From: an uncultured Porphyromonadaceae bacterium
GTDB taxonomy: Bacteria; Bacteroidota; Bacteroidia; Bacteroidales; Muribaculaceae
DNA length: 64,000 bases
Assembly: GCA_947175545.1 (NCBI GenBank)
Contig: CAMWNI010000002.1
Coordinates: 62,001 to 126,000 of the forward strand
Direction: 5' to 3'
A model generated the notes under the pieces. That model saw nothing but the letters and a program-made list of their open reading frames with translations. It did not search any database and had not been told where the DNA came from. Both the position numbers and the translations under genes were made by a program. Positions 35,486 to 44,747 of the stretch are shown piece after piece (position 1 is the stretch's first letter; each line of letters opens with the position of its first letter).

Positions 35486-38014
35486 TCAGAGAATCTCTGT
35501 ATGAATTGTGTCATCCTTGAGGGTCACACGTATTGTCTTGCCATTTGCCAACTCCTTTCCTGTCAGAATTAACTCGGCCAATGGGTCCTCAAGATATTTC
35601 TGGATTGCCCGCTTAAGCGGTCGCGCTCCAAACTGCCGGTCATAACCCTTGTCTGCAATAAAGTTCTTTGCTTCTTCAGTGATTTCCAGATTCAGTCCGA
35701 GTTCCTCACATCGTTTGTAGAAGCCCTTCAGCTCAATGTCAATAATCCTGAAGATTGAATCGCGGTCAAGCTGGTCAAACATTATCACGTCGTCGATACG
35801 GTTCAGGAATTCAGGAGCGAATGCTTTCTGAAGCGCCTTGTTGAGAACTCCATGAGCATAGTCCGAGTCAACCGCATTGTCGCGCGTGTTGAAACCGACT
35901 CCGGCTCCGAAATCCTTCAACTGACGAGTGCCGATGTTGGACGTCATGATTATAATTGTGTTCTTGAAATCAATCCGGCGACCAAGTGAGTCAGTCAGTC
36001 GGCCTTCGTCCATTACCTGAAGGAGCAGGTTGAACACATCAGGATGAGCCTTCTCTATCTCGTCAAGAAGAACAACACTGTAAGGGCGACGACGAACCTT
36101 TTCGGTCAAGAGGCCGCCCTCCTCATAGCCGACATAGCCGGGAGGCGCTCCAACGAGACGGCTGACGGTAAACTTCTCCATGTATTCGCTCATGTCAATA
36201 CGAATCAGAGTGTCGGCCGAGTCGAACAGATATTCAGCGAGCTTTTTGGCAAGATGAGTCTTTCCGACACCGGTCGGACCAAGGAACATGAATGAGCCAA
36301 TCGGCTTGTTCGGGTCTTTCAGCCCTACGCGATTACGCTGAATCGCCTTGACGATTTTGTCAATCGCCTTATCCTGGCCGATAATGGATTCTTTCAGTTC
36401 CGGAGCCATTTCCATCAGGCGCATACCCTCAGCCTGAGCTATGCGCTGAACCGGCACGCCGGTCATCATGGCGACAACCTCGGCAACCTTATCAGCATCA
36501 ACCGGCATACGATTGCTTGCGAGGTCCCTTTCCCAGTCGGCTTTGGCCTTCTCAAGTTCCTGGCGCTGACGCTGGGCTGCATCTCGGTGTGCGGCCGCTT
36601 GCTCGTAGTTCTGAGCCTTCACGGCTGCAACTTTCATCTGTTCGGACTGATTGACCTGCTCCTCGAGGGCTTCGATTTCAGGCGGAACGCTGATGTTGCC
36701 TATATGCACGCGTGAACCGGCTTCGTCCATTGCGTCAATTGCCTTATCAGGGAATGTGCGGTCCGAGATATAACGCTCGGTCAGCTTCACACACGCTTCA
36801 AGGGCCTCAGGCGTATAAATCACATTATGGTGTTCTTCATACTGACCCTTGATATTATTGAGAATGGCAAGAGTCTGCTCGGCAGTGGTCGGCTCGACCA
36901 TTACCTTCTGAAATCGGCGTTCGAGCGCGCCATCCTTCTCAATGCTCGTGCGATATTCATCAAGGGTCGTCGCACCAATGCACTGGATTTCGCCTCGCGC
37001 AAGGGCCGGTTTCAGCATGTTTGCCGCATCCATCGTCCCGGCAGCATTGCCGGCTCCTACAATCGTATGAAGTTCATCAATAAAAAGAATGATATCCTTG
37101 TTCTTGCTCAACTCGGTCAGGATGGATTTTACGCGTTCCTCAAACTGGCCGCGATACTTGGTTCCGGCAACCAGCGAAGCCATGTCAAGCGAGACTACGC
37201 GCTTATCGAAAAGCACACGCGAGACATTGCGCTGGACTATGCGCAACGCAAGACCTTCAACTATTGCAGATTTCCCGACACCTGGTTCGCCGATAAGTAC
37301 AGGGTTATTCTTCTTGCGTCGGCTCAGAATCTGCGCCACGCGCTCAATTTCAACCTCACGGCCAACAACCGGATCCAGACGTCCTTCAGCTGCCGCTCTG
37401 GTCATATCAACTCCGAACTTATCAAGCATCGGAGTATCATTGCCCTTCTTCTGAGAGGAAGCGGAAGCTGATGAACGAGGTTCGACCGGCTCGGAAGCTT
37501 CATGGTGGTCTTCAAGGTCGTCGTCTTCATCAGCGGCGAAGCCCATAGTTACCGGGCCTTCGGTTGTTGAATCTGAGGAGACTCGCTTATATAAAGCCTC
37601 GTAGGTCGCACCAGACAGACGCAATTCTTTCATATAGTCAGTCGAACAGACTTCCGAGTTGTGGAAAATAGCCAGCAGAAGATGAATCGGCTCAACGCTT
37701 GTCTTGCGAAGCATGCGGGCTTCAAGCGCCGACAACTTGACAAGACGGTCAGTCAGCGGAGCCGCAACCGGCTCGTAGTCCTCCTCTCCCCCATCAACGG
37801 TTGAGTGCGTCATAGCCGTCTCTATAAGGAAAGAGGCAGCCTGATGACCTGACAGCGATTCAACAAGCTGACGACATCCATTAGGGGTATTATCATATTG
37901 CAGTAATGCCGCCAACAAGTGGGCCGGCTCAATCTGACGGCTTCGGCTCTGCCTGGCGATGTTGCGAGATTCGGTCAGTATGTTTCTGAGTTCGTTTGTA
38001 AGATTGATTTCCAT
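35486..38014 (-). CDS. clpC: ATP-dependent Clp protease ATPase subunit ClpC-like
   Basis: The 842-residue Hsp100 unfoldase has N-terminal Clp_N repeats (about 5-150), an acidic linker ([11 protein letters not shown]), and two AAA+ modules with Walker [10 protein letters not shown] (about 241) and GPTGVGKTH (about 583). A middle region (about 455-500) rich in Gln, Lys and Ala contains a UVR-like segment, the ClpC rather than ClpB arrangement. I see no long ClpB-type coiled coil. It feeds proteins to ClpP. It lies 80 bases downstream of fmt on the same strand; no full promoter is seen in that gap. Confidence 0.92.
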   Translation of the reverse strand: MEINLTNELRNILTESRNIARQSRSRQIEPAHLLAALLQYDNTPNGCRQLVESLSGHQAASFLIETAMTHSTVDGGEEDYEPVAAPLTDRLVKLSALEARMLRKTSVEPIHLLLAIFHNSEVCSTDYMKELRLSGATYEALYKRVSSDSTTEGPVTMGFAADEDDDLEDHHEASEPVEPRSSASASSQKKGNDTPMLDKFGVDMTRAAAEGRLDPVVGREVEIERVAQILSRRKKNNPVLIGEPGVGKSAIVEGLALRIVQRNVSRVLFDKRVVSLDMASLVAGTKYRGQFEERVKSILTELSKNKDIILFIDELHTIVGAGNAAGTMDAANMLKPALARGEIQCIGATTLDEYRTSIEKDGALERRFQKVMVEPTTAEQTLAILNNIKGQYEEHHNVIYTPEALEACVKLTERYISDRTFPDKAIDAMDEAGSRVHIGNISVPPEIEALEEQVNQSEQMKVAAVKAQNYEQAAAHRDAAQRQRQELEKAKADWERDLASNRMPVDADKVAEVVAMMTGVPVQRIAQAEGMRLMEMAPELKESIIGQDKAIDKIVKAIQRNRVGLKDPNKPIGSFMFLGPTGVGKTHLAKKLAEYLFDSADTLIRIDMSEYMEKFTVSRLVGAPPGYVGYEEGGLLTEKVRRRPYSVVLLDEIEKAHPDVFNLLLQVMDEGRLTDSLGRRIDFKNTIIIMTSNIGTRQLKDFGAGVGFNTRDNAVDSDYAHGVLNKALQKAFAPEFLNRIDDVIMFDQLDRDSIFRIIDIELKGFYKRCEELGLNLEITEEAKNFIADKGYDRQFGARPLKRAIQKYLEDPLAELILTGKELANGKTIRVTLKDDTIHTEIL

Positions 38015-38094
38015 TATTAAAAATCCAAGATTGTGTGTATTCTATAACTAATAACACATAATCAACAGCAAAAATTGTGCCAAAGCGAAAGTTT

Positions 38095-38991
38095 TTAGGT
38101 ATTTCTTAACCCCCGGAGGAAATCTGAGGCAGACATGGGGCGCTTTCCGGCCGGCTGAATTCGGGTCAGTTCAAGAAACCCGTCTTTGAAATCCATATAA
38201 AGATGCCCCGAGCGCTTTTCTGAGGCGTGGACAGCTTCGAGAACCTTGATGGTCTGCCCCTTAATCAGTTCGTCAGTCCATGCGCATGGATAAGGAGAAA
38301 GACCGCGTACATGGTTTCGCGCCTGCTCCGCTGTCATGTCAGAAGACAGTCGGCATGTGTCCTTAAAAATCTTAGGCGCCGGAGTGGCCTCTTCGTCATT
38401 CTGCGGCATTGGAGTGACATTTCCGTCTGCCAGGAGGTTGATGGACCTGACAACGACGTCGGCGCCAAGGTGCATCAGGCGGTCATGGACCGAGCCGACG
38501 TTTTCGTCAGGGGCAATTGAGATTTTTTCTTGACAAAGCATGTCGCCGGTGTCTATTTCATGTTTTAGAAGGAATGTTGTGACGCCGGTCTCAGTGTCAC
38601 CATTCATCACGGCATGATTAATCGGAGCCGCGCCACGATAACGCGGCAGCAGCGAAGCGTGAAGATTCATGGTGCCAAGGCGGGGCATATCCCAGACTTC
38701 ACGCGGAAGCATACGGAAAGCTATAACGACGTTCAGGTCGGCATTAAGTTCCCGAAGGCGATTCAGAAATGCTTCGTCACGCAATTTTTCCGGTTGGAGA
38801 ACCTCGATGCCATGCTCAACTGCATATTGCTTGACTGCCGAAGGCAGCAGTTTGTGTCCTCGTCCTGCCGGTTTGTCCGTCGCCGTCACTACCGCCAGCA
38901 CCTCATGGCCGGAACGGATGATTGCGTCAAGACTCTCAACGGCAAATTCCGGAGTGCCGAGAAAAACTATTTTCAATTTGTTATTTTTCAT
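38095..38991 (-). CDS. fmt: methionyl-tRNA formyltransferase
   Basis: The frame is open to 39030, but the ATG at 38991 (MKNNKLKIVFLGTPEFA) matches the family start and lies 2 bases after the preceding gene's stop. The 298-residue product has the N-terminal formyl-transfer fold with NLHASLLPRYRGAAPINHAVMN including the catalytic region, and DTGDMLCQEKI. It formylates initiator Met-tRNA. It is fourth in the pepD-muramidase-RluA-fmt unit. Confidence 0.95.
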   Translation of the reverse strand: MKNNKLKIVFLGTPEFAVESLDAIIRSGHEVLAVVTATDKPAGRGHKLLPSAVKQYAVEHGIEVLQPEKLRDEAFLNRLRELNADLNVVIAFRMLPREVWDMPRLGTMNLHASLLPRYRGAAPINHAVMNGDTETGVTTFLLKHEIDTGDMLCQEKISIAPDENVGSVHDRLMHLGADVVVRSINLLADGNVTPMPQNDEEATPAPKIFKDTCRLSSDMTAEQARNHVRGLSPYPCAWTDELIKGQTIKVLEAVHASEKRSGHLYMDFKDGFLELTRIQPAGKRPMSASDFLRGLRNT

Positions 38992-38993
38992 TC

Positions 38994-39680
38994 TTAATCT
39001 TCTTGTGACAGTTTTTCCATTGCGGCCCATAGTGCATCACCCTCAGGCACCGGAGCCGTCAATTTGATGATTTCATGGCTGACAGGATGTTCAAATTCAA
39101 TTGAGCGTGCCATCAGCGAAATACTACCGTCCGGATTGCTACGTTTATCGCCGTATTTCAGGTCTCCTCTGATTGGACAACCGATTGCTGACAATTGAAC
39201 ACGAATCTGATGTTTGCGGCCGGTTTCCAGTTTGACCTCAATCAGATTGTAGCGGTCGCTTTCGCAAATAAGCCGATAGCTGAGGCGAGCTTCCTTTGAG
39301 TTGGAAACGGGCGACTTATGGGCAGTACTTTTATTATTCTTTTCAACCGTTGTTATGTAATGTGTCAGACGTCCCTGGGGCTGAGCCGGTCTATTTCGCG
39401 AAATTGCCCAATATGTTTTATGAACCCTGCCTTCACGAAACATCTCGTTCAGCCTTGTCAGGGCCTTTGATGTTTTTGCAAACACAACAAGGCCGCCAAC
39501 CGGGCGGTCAAGCCGATGTACAACACCGCAAAATACATTGCCGGGTTTGCTATATTTTTCCTTAAGATACTCGCGTACAATCTCAACAAGCGGTTTATCA
39601 CCAGTCTTGTCGCCCTGCACAATCTCACCCGGAATCTTATTTACTATAATTATATGGTTATCTTCGTAGAGTACCTGCAT
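38994..39680 (-). CDS. RluA-family pseudouridine synthase
   Basis: The 228-residue protein has the RluA/RluC/RluD catalytic motif VVHRLDRPVGGLVVFAKTS, with the catalytic Asp in HRLDR, and a later ETGRKHQIRVQLSAIG segment. It lacks an N-terminal S4 domain, so it is a short form with unassigned RNA target (rRNA or tRNA). It lies between the muramidase gene (14-base gap) and fmt (2-base gap). Confidence 0.9.
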   Translation of the reverse strand: MQVLYEDNHIIIVNKIPGEIVQGDKTGDKPLVEIVREYLKEKYSKPGNVFCGVVHRLDRPVGGLVVFAKTSKALTRLNEMFREGRVHKTYWAISRNRPAQPQGRLTHYITTVEKNNKSTAHKSPVSNSKEARLSYRLICESDRYNLIEVKLETGRKHQIRVQLSAIGCPIRGDLKYGDKRSNPDGSISLMARSIEFEHPVSHEIIKLTAPVPEGDALWAAMEKLSQED

Positions 39681-39694
39681 TTGTGGTCTTCTTC

Positions 39695-40450
39695 TTATTG
39701 CTCTATCTTCGAATATTTTGAATAGGCTTGAGCCATTCTTGTGTCGTAACCCATCTTTTTATAACCCGGACCATTATATCGGAGCGAAAACTTTGCCCAT
39801 TCGAGATTCCTCAGATACGGCGTCAGATTGCGGGCTTTTAAAAATGCGGCGAACAATTCAAGCTGTTCGCGTTCGGAATATGACATTTTGTGGACAAATT
39901 CCCGGACAGAACCGCATCCGCAGAGTTTCCAGTTAAAACCTCCAATCTGAAACATGCCCCAAAAGGTGCTTTCAAGGGCGCACACCGTGTCAATAGTCAT
40001 TGCGGCATCCAGACGGGCATACTGGGCAGCCTGACGCGAGCCGTATTTTCTGACATTCGGCGCAGCAAACACAACAGAATGTGAGGCCTTATATTTGTTA
40101 AGGTTGATTCCGCGGCGGCGTGCGTTCTGGCGAAACATGGTCAGGTCAAAGTTTATAAGCGGTGTGTTGTCAGCATTGAAACCTTCACACTTGGGTCCGG
40201 CCTCAATGGCAACCACAGCCCGAATGCAGGCAACCGGAATGTCCAGCTCCTGAGCAACGCTCTGATAGTCCGCAAGCGTCAGTGTCCGATAACGGAGTGA
40301 ATCTTCCCCGGCGGCATCAGGCACGGCCACGGCATCAACTTCCGTTCCTGAAACAGAATCAGGTTGGACTGCCGACGCCGAAACGGCGACCAACACCGGA
40401 ACTCCCGCCAAAAGGGAGTTCCGGAGTATGCGTCGCGGGTTAAGGTTCAT
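39695..40450 (-). CDS. N-acetylmuramidase (DUF3380) family secreted protein
   Basis: The 251-residue product has a signal-like N-terminus (LAGVPVLVAVSASAV) and a muramidase domain at about 70-250. The Glu in VVAIEAGPKCEGF is the likely catalytic residue, and STFWGMFQIGGFNWKLCGCGS is typical of the DUF3380/muramidase family. It probably cleaves or remodels peptidoglycan in the periplasm. Its ATG shares one base with the pepD stop (TAATG). Confidence 0.83.
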   Translation of the reverse strand: MNLNPRRILRNSLLAGVPVLVAVSASAVQPDSVSGTEVDAVAVPDAAGEDSLRYRTLTLADYQSVAQELDIPVACIRAVVAIEAGPKCEGFNADNTPLINFDLTMFRQNARRRGINLNKYKASHSVVFAAPNVRKYGSRQAAQYARLDAAMTIDTVCALESTFWGMFQIGGFNWKLCGCGSVREFVHKMSYSEREQLELFAAFLKARNLTPYLRNLEWAKFSLRYNGPGYKKMGYDTRMAQAYSKYSKIEQ

Positions 40451-41907
40451 TACTTATCAAGCTTGGAAACTTTTTCGAGAATCAGCACAAGCTGCTTCCA
40501 GAATTTCTCAACTGCAGGAATGTGCATCTTCTCGGACGGAGAGTGAACGCCACGGAGGGTCGGACCGAACGAGGCCATGTCAAGGTGTGGATACTTCTCA
40601 AGGAAGAGACCACATTCAAGTCCGGCATGAATAGCCTTGATTGCAGGTTTAACGCCAAAGAGTTCCTCGTAAGCCTCGGAGCAGATGTGAAGAATACGGC
40701 TGTTCATGTTGGGCGCCCAACCGGGGTAACCTTCGCCATGTTCAACAACAGCGCCGGCAAGCTGGAAATGAGCCTCGACCTGATTGGCGATGTCCCACTT
40801 GCGAGATTCTACGGACGAGCGCTGAGAGGTTGTCACGACAATCCTGTCGTCGCCGGGCATCTTGACGGACGCGAGATTGGTCGACGTTTCTACAAGGCCC
40901 TCCAGTTCGCGGCTCATGGAAATGACACCGTGAGGAGCGGAGTAGATGCTGCGGATAACAGCCAGCGAAGTATCGGCGTCAACGCAGTTTTCGGGGGCAT
41001 CAACACTTTCAATTTCGAGTTTGAGAGTGGTTTCCAGTCCGGCATACTCGTTGGCAATCACAGCAACATATTCGTTGAAGTCGGTCATCATCTTGTGCTT
41101 GCTTTCGGGGTGAACGCCGAAAACCGCATGGGCCGCACGGGGAATTGCATTGCGCAGGTTTCCGCCATCAATTTCAACGAGTGAGATTTCATGAGCCTGC
41201 GACTGATTCCAGAGGAAGCGGGCAAGCACCTTGTTGGCATTGGCGTGGCCAAGATGAATGTCGCCGCCGCTGTGTCCGCCAAGGCCGTTGCTGACACTGA
41301 CTTTGAAGTAGCAGAAATCTTTCGGCGCAAGACTCTTGTGATATTTAAAGGTGCAAACAGTGTCGACACCGCCGGCACAACCTACAAAGACTTCGCCATC
41401 ATCCTCAGAGTCAAGATTAAGCAGGATGCTACCGGTAATCATTCCAGCGCCCAGGTTATTGGCACCGGTCAGGCCGGTTTCTTCGTCGACCGTAATCAGT
41501 GCCTCGACCGGACCGGTAACAAGGTCCTTGTCAATCATTACGGCAAGAGCCGCAGCCACACCGATTCCATTGTCGGCTCCAAGGGTCGTGCCGTCGGCAT
41601 GAACCCATTCGCCGTCAACAATGGTCGTAATCGGGTTGTTTTCAAAATCAAAAGGATGGTTGCTTTCGCAAACCATGTCCATGTGGCCCTGAAGAACTAC
41701 GACAGGTGCATTTTCACATCCTGGCGATGCGGGACGCGACATGACAACGTTGCCAATGGCATCAGTTTTAACGGCAACATTATGTTTGGCTGCAAAATCC
41801 AGCAGGAACTGACGGATTTTCTCTTCCTTCTTCGAGGGGCGAGGCACCTTGGTAATTTCATCGAAAATTTCCCAAATAAGTGCCGGTTTGAGATCACGAA
41901 TTGTCAT
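40450..41907 (-). CDS. pepD: aminoacyl-histidine dipeptidase (M20C)
   Basis: The 485-residue zinc dipeptidase splits Xaa-His and other dipeptides. Metal and catalytic motifs are QGHMDMVCE, LGADNGIGVAAALAVM and ITVDEETGLTGANNL, with a GGHSGGDIH motif in the lid domain and HAGLECGLF near the C-terminus. Length is normal. It leads the minus-strand unit and is translationally linked to the muramidase gene. I found no TAnnTTTG element within 150 bases upstream on its strand. Confidence 0.95.
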   Translation of the reverse strand: MTIRDLKPALIWEIFDEITKVPRPSKKEEKIRQFLLDFAAKHNVAVKTDAIGNVVMSRPASPGCENAPVVVLQGHMDMVCESNHPFDFENNPITTIVDGEWVHADGTTLGADNGIGVAAALAVMIDKDLVTGPVEALITVDEETGLTGANNLGAGMITGSILLNLDSEDDGEVFVGCAGGVDTVCTFKYHKSLAPKDFCYFKVSVSNGLGGHSGGDIHLGHANANKVLARFLWNQSQAHEISLVEIDGGNLRNAIPRAAHAVFGVHPESKHKMMTDFNEYVAVIANEYAGLETTLKLEIESVDAPENCVDADTSLAVIRSIYSAPHGVISMSRELEGLVETSTNLASVKMPGDDRIVVTTSQRSSVESRKWDIANQVEAHFQLAGAVVEHGEGYPGWAPNMNSRILHICSEAYEELFGVKPAIKAIHAGLECGLFLEKYPHLDMASFGPTLRGVHSPSEKMHIPAVEKFWKQLVLILEKVSKLDK

Positions 41908-42008
41908 AAAAACGTAAAAAAATGATTATGAGTGTTAAAATATTTTTAAAATCACCCACTAAGTTACAACTTTTTTTTGGATTATGCCAAAAGTTCAAGA
42001 AACTTTCC

Positions 42009-42016
42009 TACATTTG
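42009..42016 (+). promoter_or_regulatory. -7 promoter element for the OmpH-like lipoprotein operon
   Basis: TACATTTG matches TAnnTTTG, 45 bases before the ATG at 42062. The nearest TTTG upstream (41976-41979) is 29 bases away, too far for a standard -33, so this is partial support. Confidence 0.5.
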
Positions 42017-42061
42017 CACTTATAAAACCAACGAATATTACCAAATCATTCATTTTATATA

Positions 42062-42688
42062 ATGAGAAAAACCGCTTTTCGCGTATCTGCCGCTCTTGTA
42101 GCTCTCAGCGCACTCATGGTTTCCTGTAACAATAAGGAAGCATCCGACGCATCAACCAAAAAACAGTCAATTGCCACCACGACCGAAGCTGCGACCGATT
42201 CAGCCGGCGTACGCCCCACGGCGCTTGCCGCCTACATCCGCTACGTGGACACACAACGCATCTTGATGGAGTATACCCTTGCCCGTGAAGTAGCCAAAAC
42301 CGATTCAACGGCTCAGATTCAGCTTGCCGCTCTTCAAAACCAGCTGAGTTCCAACCTGAACAGTCGCGCCCAGCAGATACAGGAGAAGGCGCAGCGTGGC
42401 GGCTATATCAATGAAAGCGCCTACAACGCAGATATGGCCTCGCTGCAGAAAGCCCAGCAGGATGCGGAGAACCGCATGGCGCAGCGTCAGCGCGACTATG
42501 CAACCGACATGATGAACAAGCAGGTTGAGCTGCATGATTCAATCAAATCAGTTGTCGACGACATCTGCCGCGAACATAAACTTGACGCTGTTTTGTCAGA
42601 ACAGGCCGGATTGTACTTCAACCCTGCCCTTGATATTACCGACATTGTCATTGCGGAACTTAACCGTCGTTACAAACCTGCAAAGTGA
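42062..42688 (+). CDS. OmpH/Skp-like lipoprotein
   Basis: The 208-residue product has a lipoprotein signal (LMVSC, C22), a Ser/Thr/Ala-rich linker, then an OmpH-like domain: YVDTQRILMEY, a long Gln-rich coiled-coil helix (about 85-165), and a C-terminal LDAVLSEQAGLYFNPALDITD strand-helix. Skp/OmpH chaperones guide outer-membrane proteins, but they are normally not lipoproteins. The lipid anchor here is a variation seen in Bacteroidota. It is followed by a glycosyltransferase starting at an overlapping GTG. Confidence 0.82.
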   Translation: MRKTAFRVSAALVALSALMVSCNNKEASDASTKKQSIATTTEAATDSAGVRPTALAAYIRYVDTQRILMEYTLAREVAKTDSTAQIQLAALQNQLSSNLNSRAQQIQEKAQRGGYINESAYNADMASLQKAQQDAENRMAQRQRDYATDMMNKQVELHDSIKSVVDDICREHKLDAVLSEQAGLYFNPALDITDIVIAELNRRYKPAK

Positions 42689-43431
42689 GCAAGAAACTCG
42701 TAATCATCCCGACCTATAATGAACGCGAAAATGTAGAGGCAATGATTGACACGGTCATGAAGTTGCCTTTACAGACCGATTTGCTCATTATTGACGATAA
42801 CTCGCCGGACGGAACCGCGGCCTTGGTAAAGAAGGCCATGTGTATTTATCCGGACAGAGTTCATCTGCTTGAGCGCGAAGGAAAGCTCGGACTCGGTACA
42901 GCTTATATCACCGGGTTCAAGTACGCACTGGCCCATGGCTATGACTATGTCTTTGAAATGGATTGCGATTTCAGCCATAATCCGGCAGACCTGCAGCGGC
43001 TCTACGACGAGTGTGCGCTCAACGGCGCAGACCTGGCCGTCGGCTCACGCTATAAATCAGGCGTTAATGTCGTTAATTGGCCAATGGGCCGCGTGCTGAT
43101 GAGCTATTTTGCATCAAAGTACGTAAGGTTCATCACAGGAATGCCCGTATGTGACACGACCGCAGGCTTCGTATGCTACAAGGCCGACGTGTTGCGAGCG
43201 TTTGATCTGGATAACATCCGCTTCAAAGGATATGCGTTTCAGATTGAGATGAAGTTTACGGCCCATAAGATGAATTTTAAGGTCGCCGAAGTTCCGATTG
43301 TGTTCACAAATCGCGTACTCGGCACCTCCAAAATGAGCGGAGGAATTTTCGGCGAAGCATTTTTTGGTGTAATCAGCATGAAACTCCGTTCCATGTTTAA
43401 AAAGTATGAGCGCAAGAACGTTAATTCATAA
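42685..43431 (+). CDS. GT2 polyprenol-monophosphomannose synthase-like glycosyltransferase
   Basis: The 248-residue protein starts with GTG inside GTGA, overlapping the previous stop by 4 bases. It has the GT2 motifs IIPTYNERENVEAMI, LIIDDNSPDGT, and MDCDFSHNP (the DxD-like metal site). VGSRYKSG and DTTAGFVCYKADVL follow, as in dolichol/polyprenol phosphate mannose synthases. It would load a sugar onto a lipid carrier at the inner face of the membrane. No C-terminal membrane segment is seen. Confidence 0.9.
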   Translation: MSKKLVIIPTYNERENVEAMIDTVMKLPLQTDLLIIDDNSPDGTAALVKKAMCIYPDRVHLLEREGKLGLGTAYITGFKYALAHGYDYVFEMDCDFSHNPADLQRLYDECALNGADLAVGSRYKSGVNVVNWPMGRVLMSYFASKYVRFITGMPVCDTTAGFVCYKADVLRAFDLDNIRFKGYAFQIEMKFTAHKMNFKVAEVPIVFTNRVLGTSKMSGGIFGEAFFGVISMKLRSMFKKYERKNVNS

Positions 43432-44731
43432 CGCAAAAATTGTCGGCGAAAGCAGCAAGCCGTACATCGGCTGGCTGCTTTTTTGCGAAGATATGATTGA
43501 GGCAGTCGGGAAAGGCAAACCAAAATCGCTAAACGCAGACTGCATAGTCGACTTTGAAGGCGACCTGCTTATGCCCGGCATGATTGACACCCATGTTCAT
43601 TTTCGCGAACCCGGATTAACCTCAAAGGCTACAATTGCGTCTGAAAGTGCAGCGGCAGTCGCCGGCGGCGTGACTTCATATTTCGACATGCCTAACACCA
43701 TCCCCCCGACGACGACCCTCGACGCCTGGAAGCAGAAAATGGAGATTGCCTCGAAAAGCTCACTTGCAAACTACGCATTTTACATCGGAGCGACAAACTC
43801 CAATCTGGACAGCGAACTGTGCCGAGCAGACTTTTCGCTAATTCCGGGAATAAAGCTGTTTCTCGGCTCATCCACAGGCAATTTGCTTGTTGATTCTAAG
43901 GGGTCGCTTGAACGTCTTTTTGCGGAAGTAAAAGTCCCCGTCGCGGTTCATGCCGAAGATAACGCTCGCATTGGATTGAATAGCTCAATTGCCCGCGAAG
44001 TGTTTGGCAACGACGAAATTCCGGTTGAGTTTCACCCTATCATCCGCGATGCAAGAGCATGTCTTGACTCGACTCTGCTTGCAATCGAACTTGCCGCAAA
44101 ACATGAAACGCAGCTTCACTTGTGTCACATCAGCACCGGCATCGAGACCAAGCTGCTCAGACAAGGCAAGCCTAGGTGGCTGACGACAGAAACATGCACT
44201 CATTATCTATATTTTTCGGAAGGAGACTACGAAACTCTTGGCGCTCGAATCAAGTGCAACCCGTCCATTAAGGCATCAACAGACCGTTCTGCACTGAAAA
44301 AGGCGGTCAAAGACGGACTGATTGACGTTATTGGTTCGGACCATGCCCCTCACTTGCTCTCGGAGAAGGCCGGAGGCGCTCTGACCGCACCGAGCGGCGT
44401 GCCGGGAATTCAGTTCCAGCTTCCATTGCTACTTGACATGTTCTCACCGGAACTCGTCGCAAAGCTAACTGCGTCAAATCCGGCTGCCATTTTTGGCATT
44501 GAGAAACGCGGAAGTCTTAAACCGGGCAATTTTGCAGACATGATTCGCGTTAAAACTGAAGAACACGCCATTAGCGACTCAGACAGCCTGAGCCTTTGCG
44601 GCTGGACGCCTCTTTCAGGCATGAAACTCGGACATAGAGTTGTCTCCACATGGGTAAACGGCCATAAAGCGTTCGATAACGGCTCCATTGATTTGACAAT
44701 TCATTCTCAACCCCTTAAATTTAATCATTAA
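43406..44731 (+). CDS. pyrC: dihydroorotase
   Basis: The 441-residue amidohydrolase makes dihydroorotate in pyrimidine synthesis. DTHVHFREPG gives the HxH metal pair, VHAEDNARI and LHLCHIST the later His ligands, and IGSDHAPH the catalytic Asp. Long length and the REPGL motif fit the class I-type dihydroorotase family. The start overlaps the glycosyltransferase by 26 bases, and the first residues (MSARTLIHNAKIV) fit the family. Confidence 0.93.
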   Translation: MSARTLIHNAKIVGESSKPYIGWLLFCEDMIEAVGKGKPKSLNADCIVDFEGDLLMPGMIDTHVHFREPGLTSKATIASESAAAVAGGVTSYFDMPNTIPPTTTLDAWKQKMEIASKSSLANYAFYIGATNSNLDSELCRADFSLIPGIKLFLGSSTGNLLVDSKGSLERLFAEVKVPVAVHAEDNARIGLNSSIAREVFGNDEIPVEFHPIIRDARACLDSTLLAIELAAKHETQLHLCHISTGIETKLLRQGKPRWLTTETCTHYLYFSEGDYETLGARIKCNPSIKASTDRSALKKAVKDGLIDVIGSDHAPHLLSEKAGGALTAPSGVPGIQFQLPLLLDMFSPELVAKLTASNPAAIFGIEKRGSLKPGNFADMIRVKTEEHAISDSDSLSLCGWTPLSGMKLGHRVVSTWVNGHKAFDNGSIDLTIHSQPLKFNH

Positions 44732-44747
44732 AACAACTATTAAGACT

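Noticed and set aside
40522-41925. Two long plus-strand ORFs opposite pepD
   Set aside because: Both are shadows of a dipeptidase gene with all family motifs in the minus frame.
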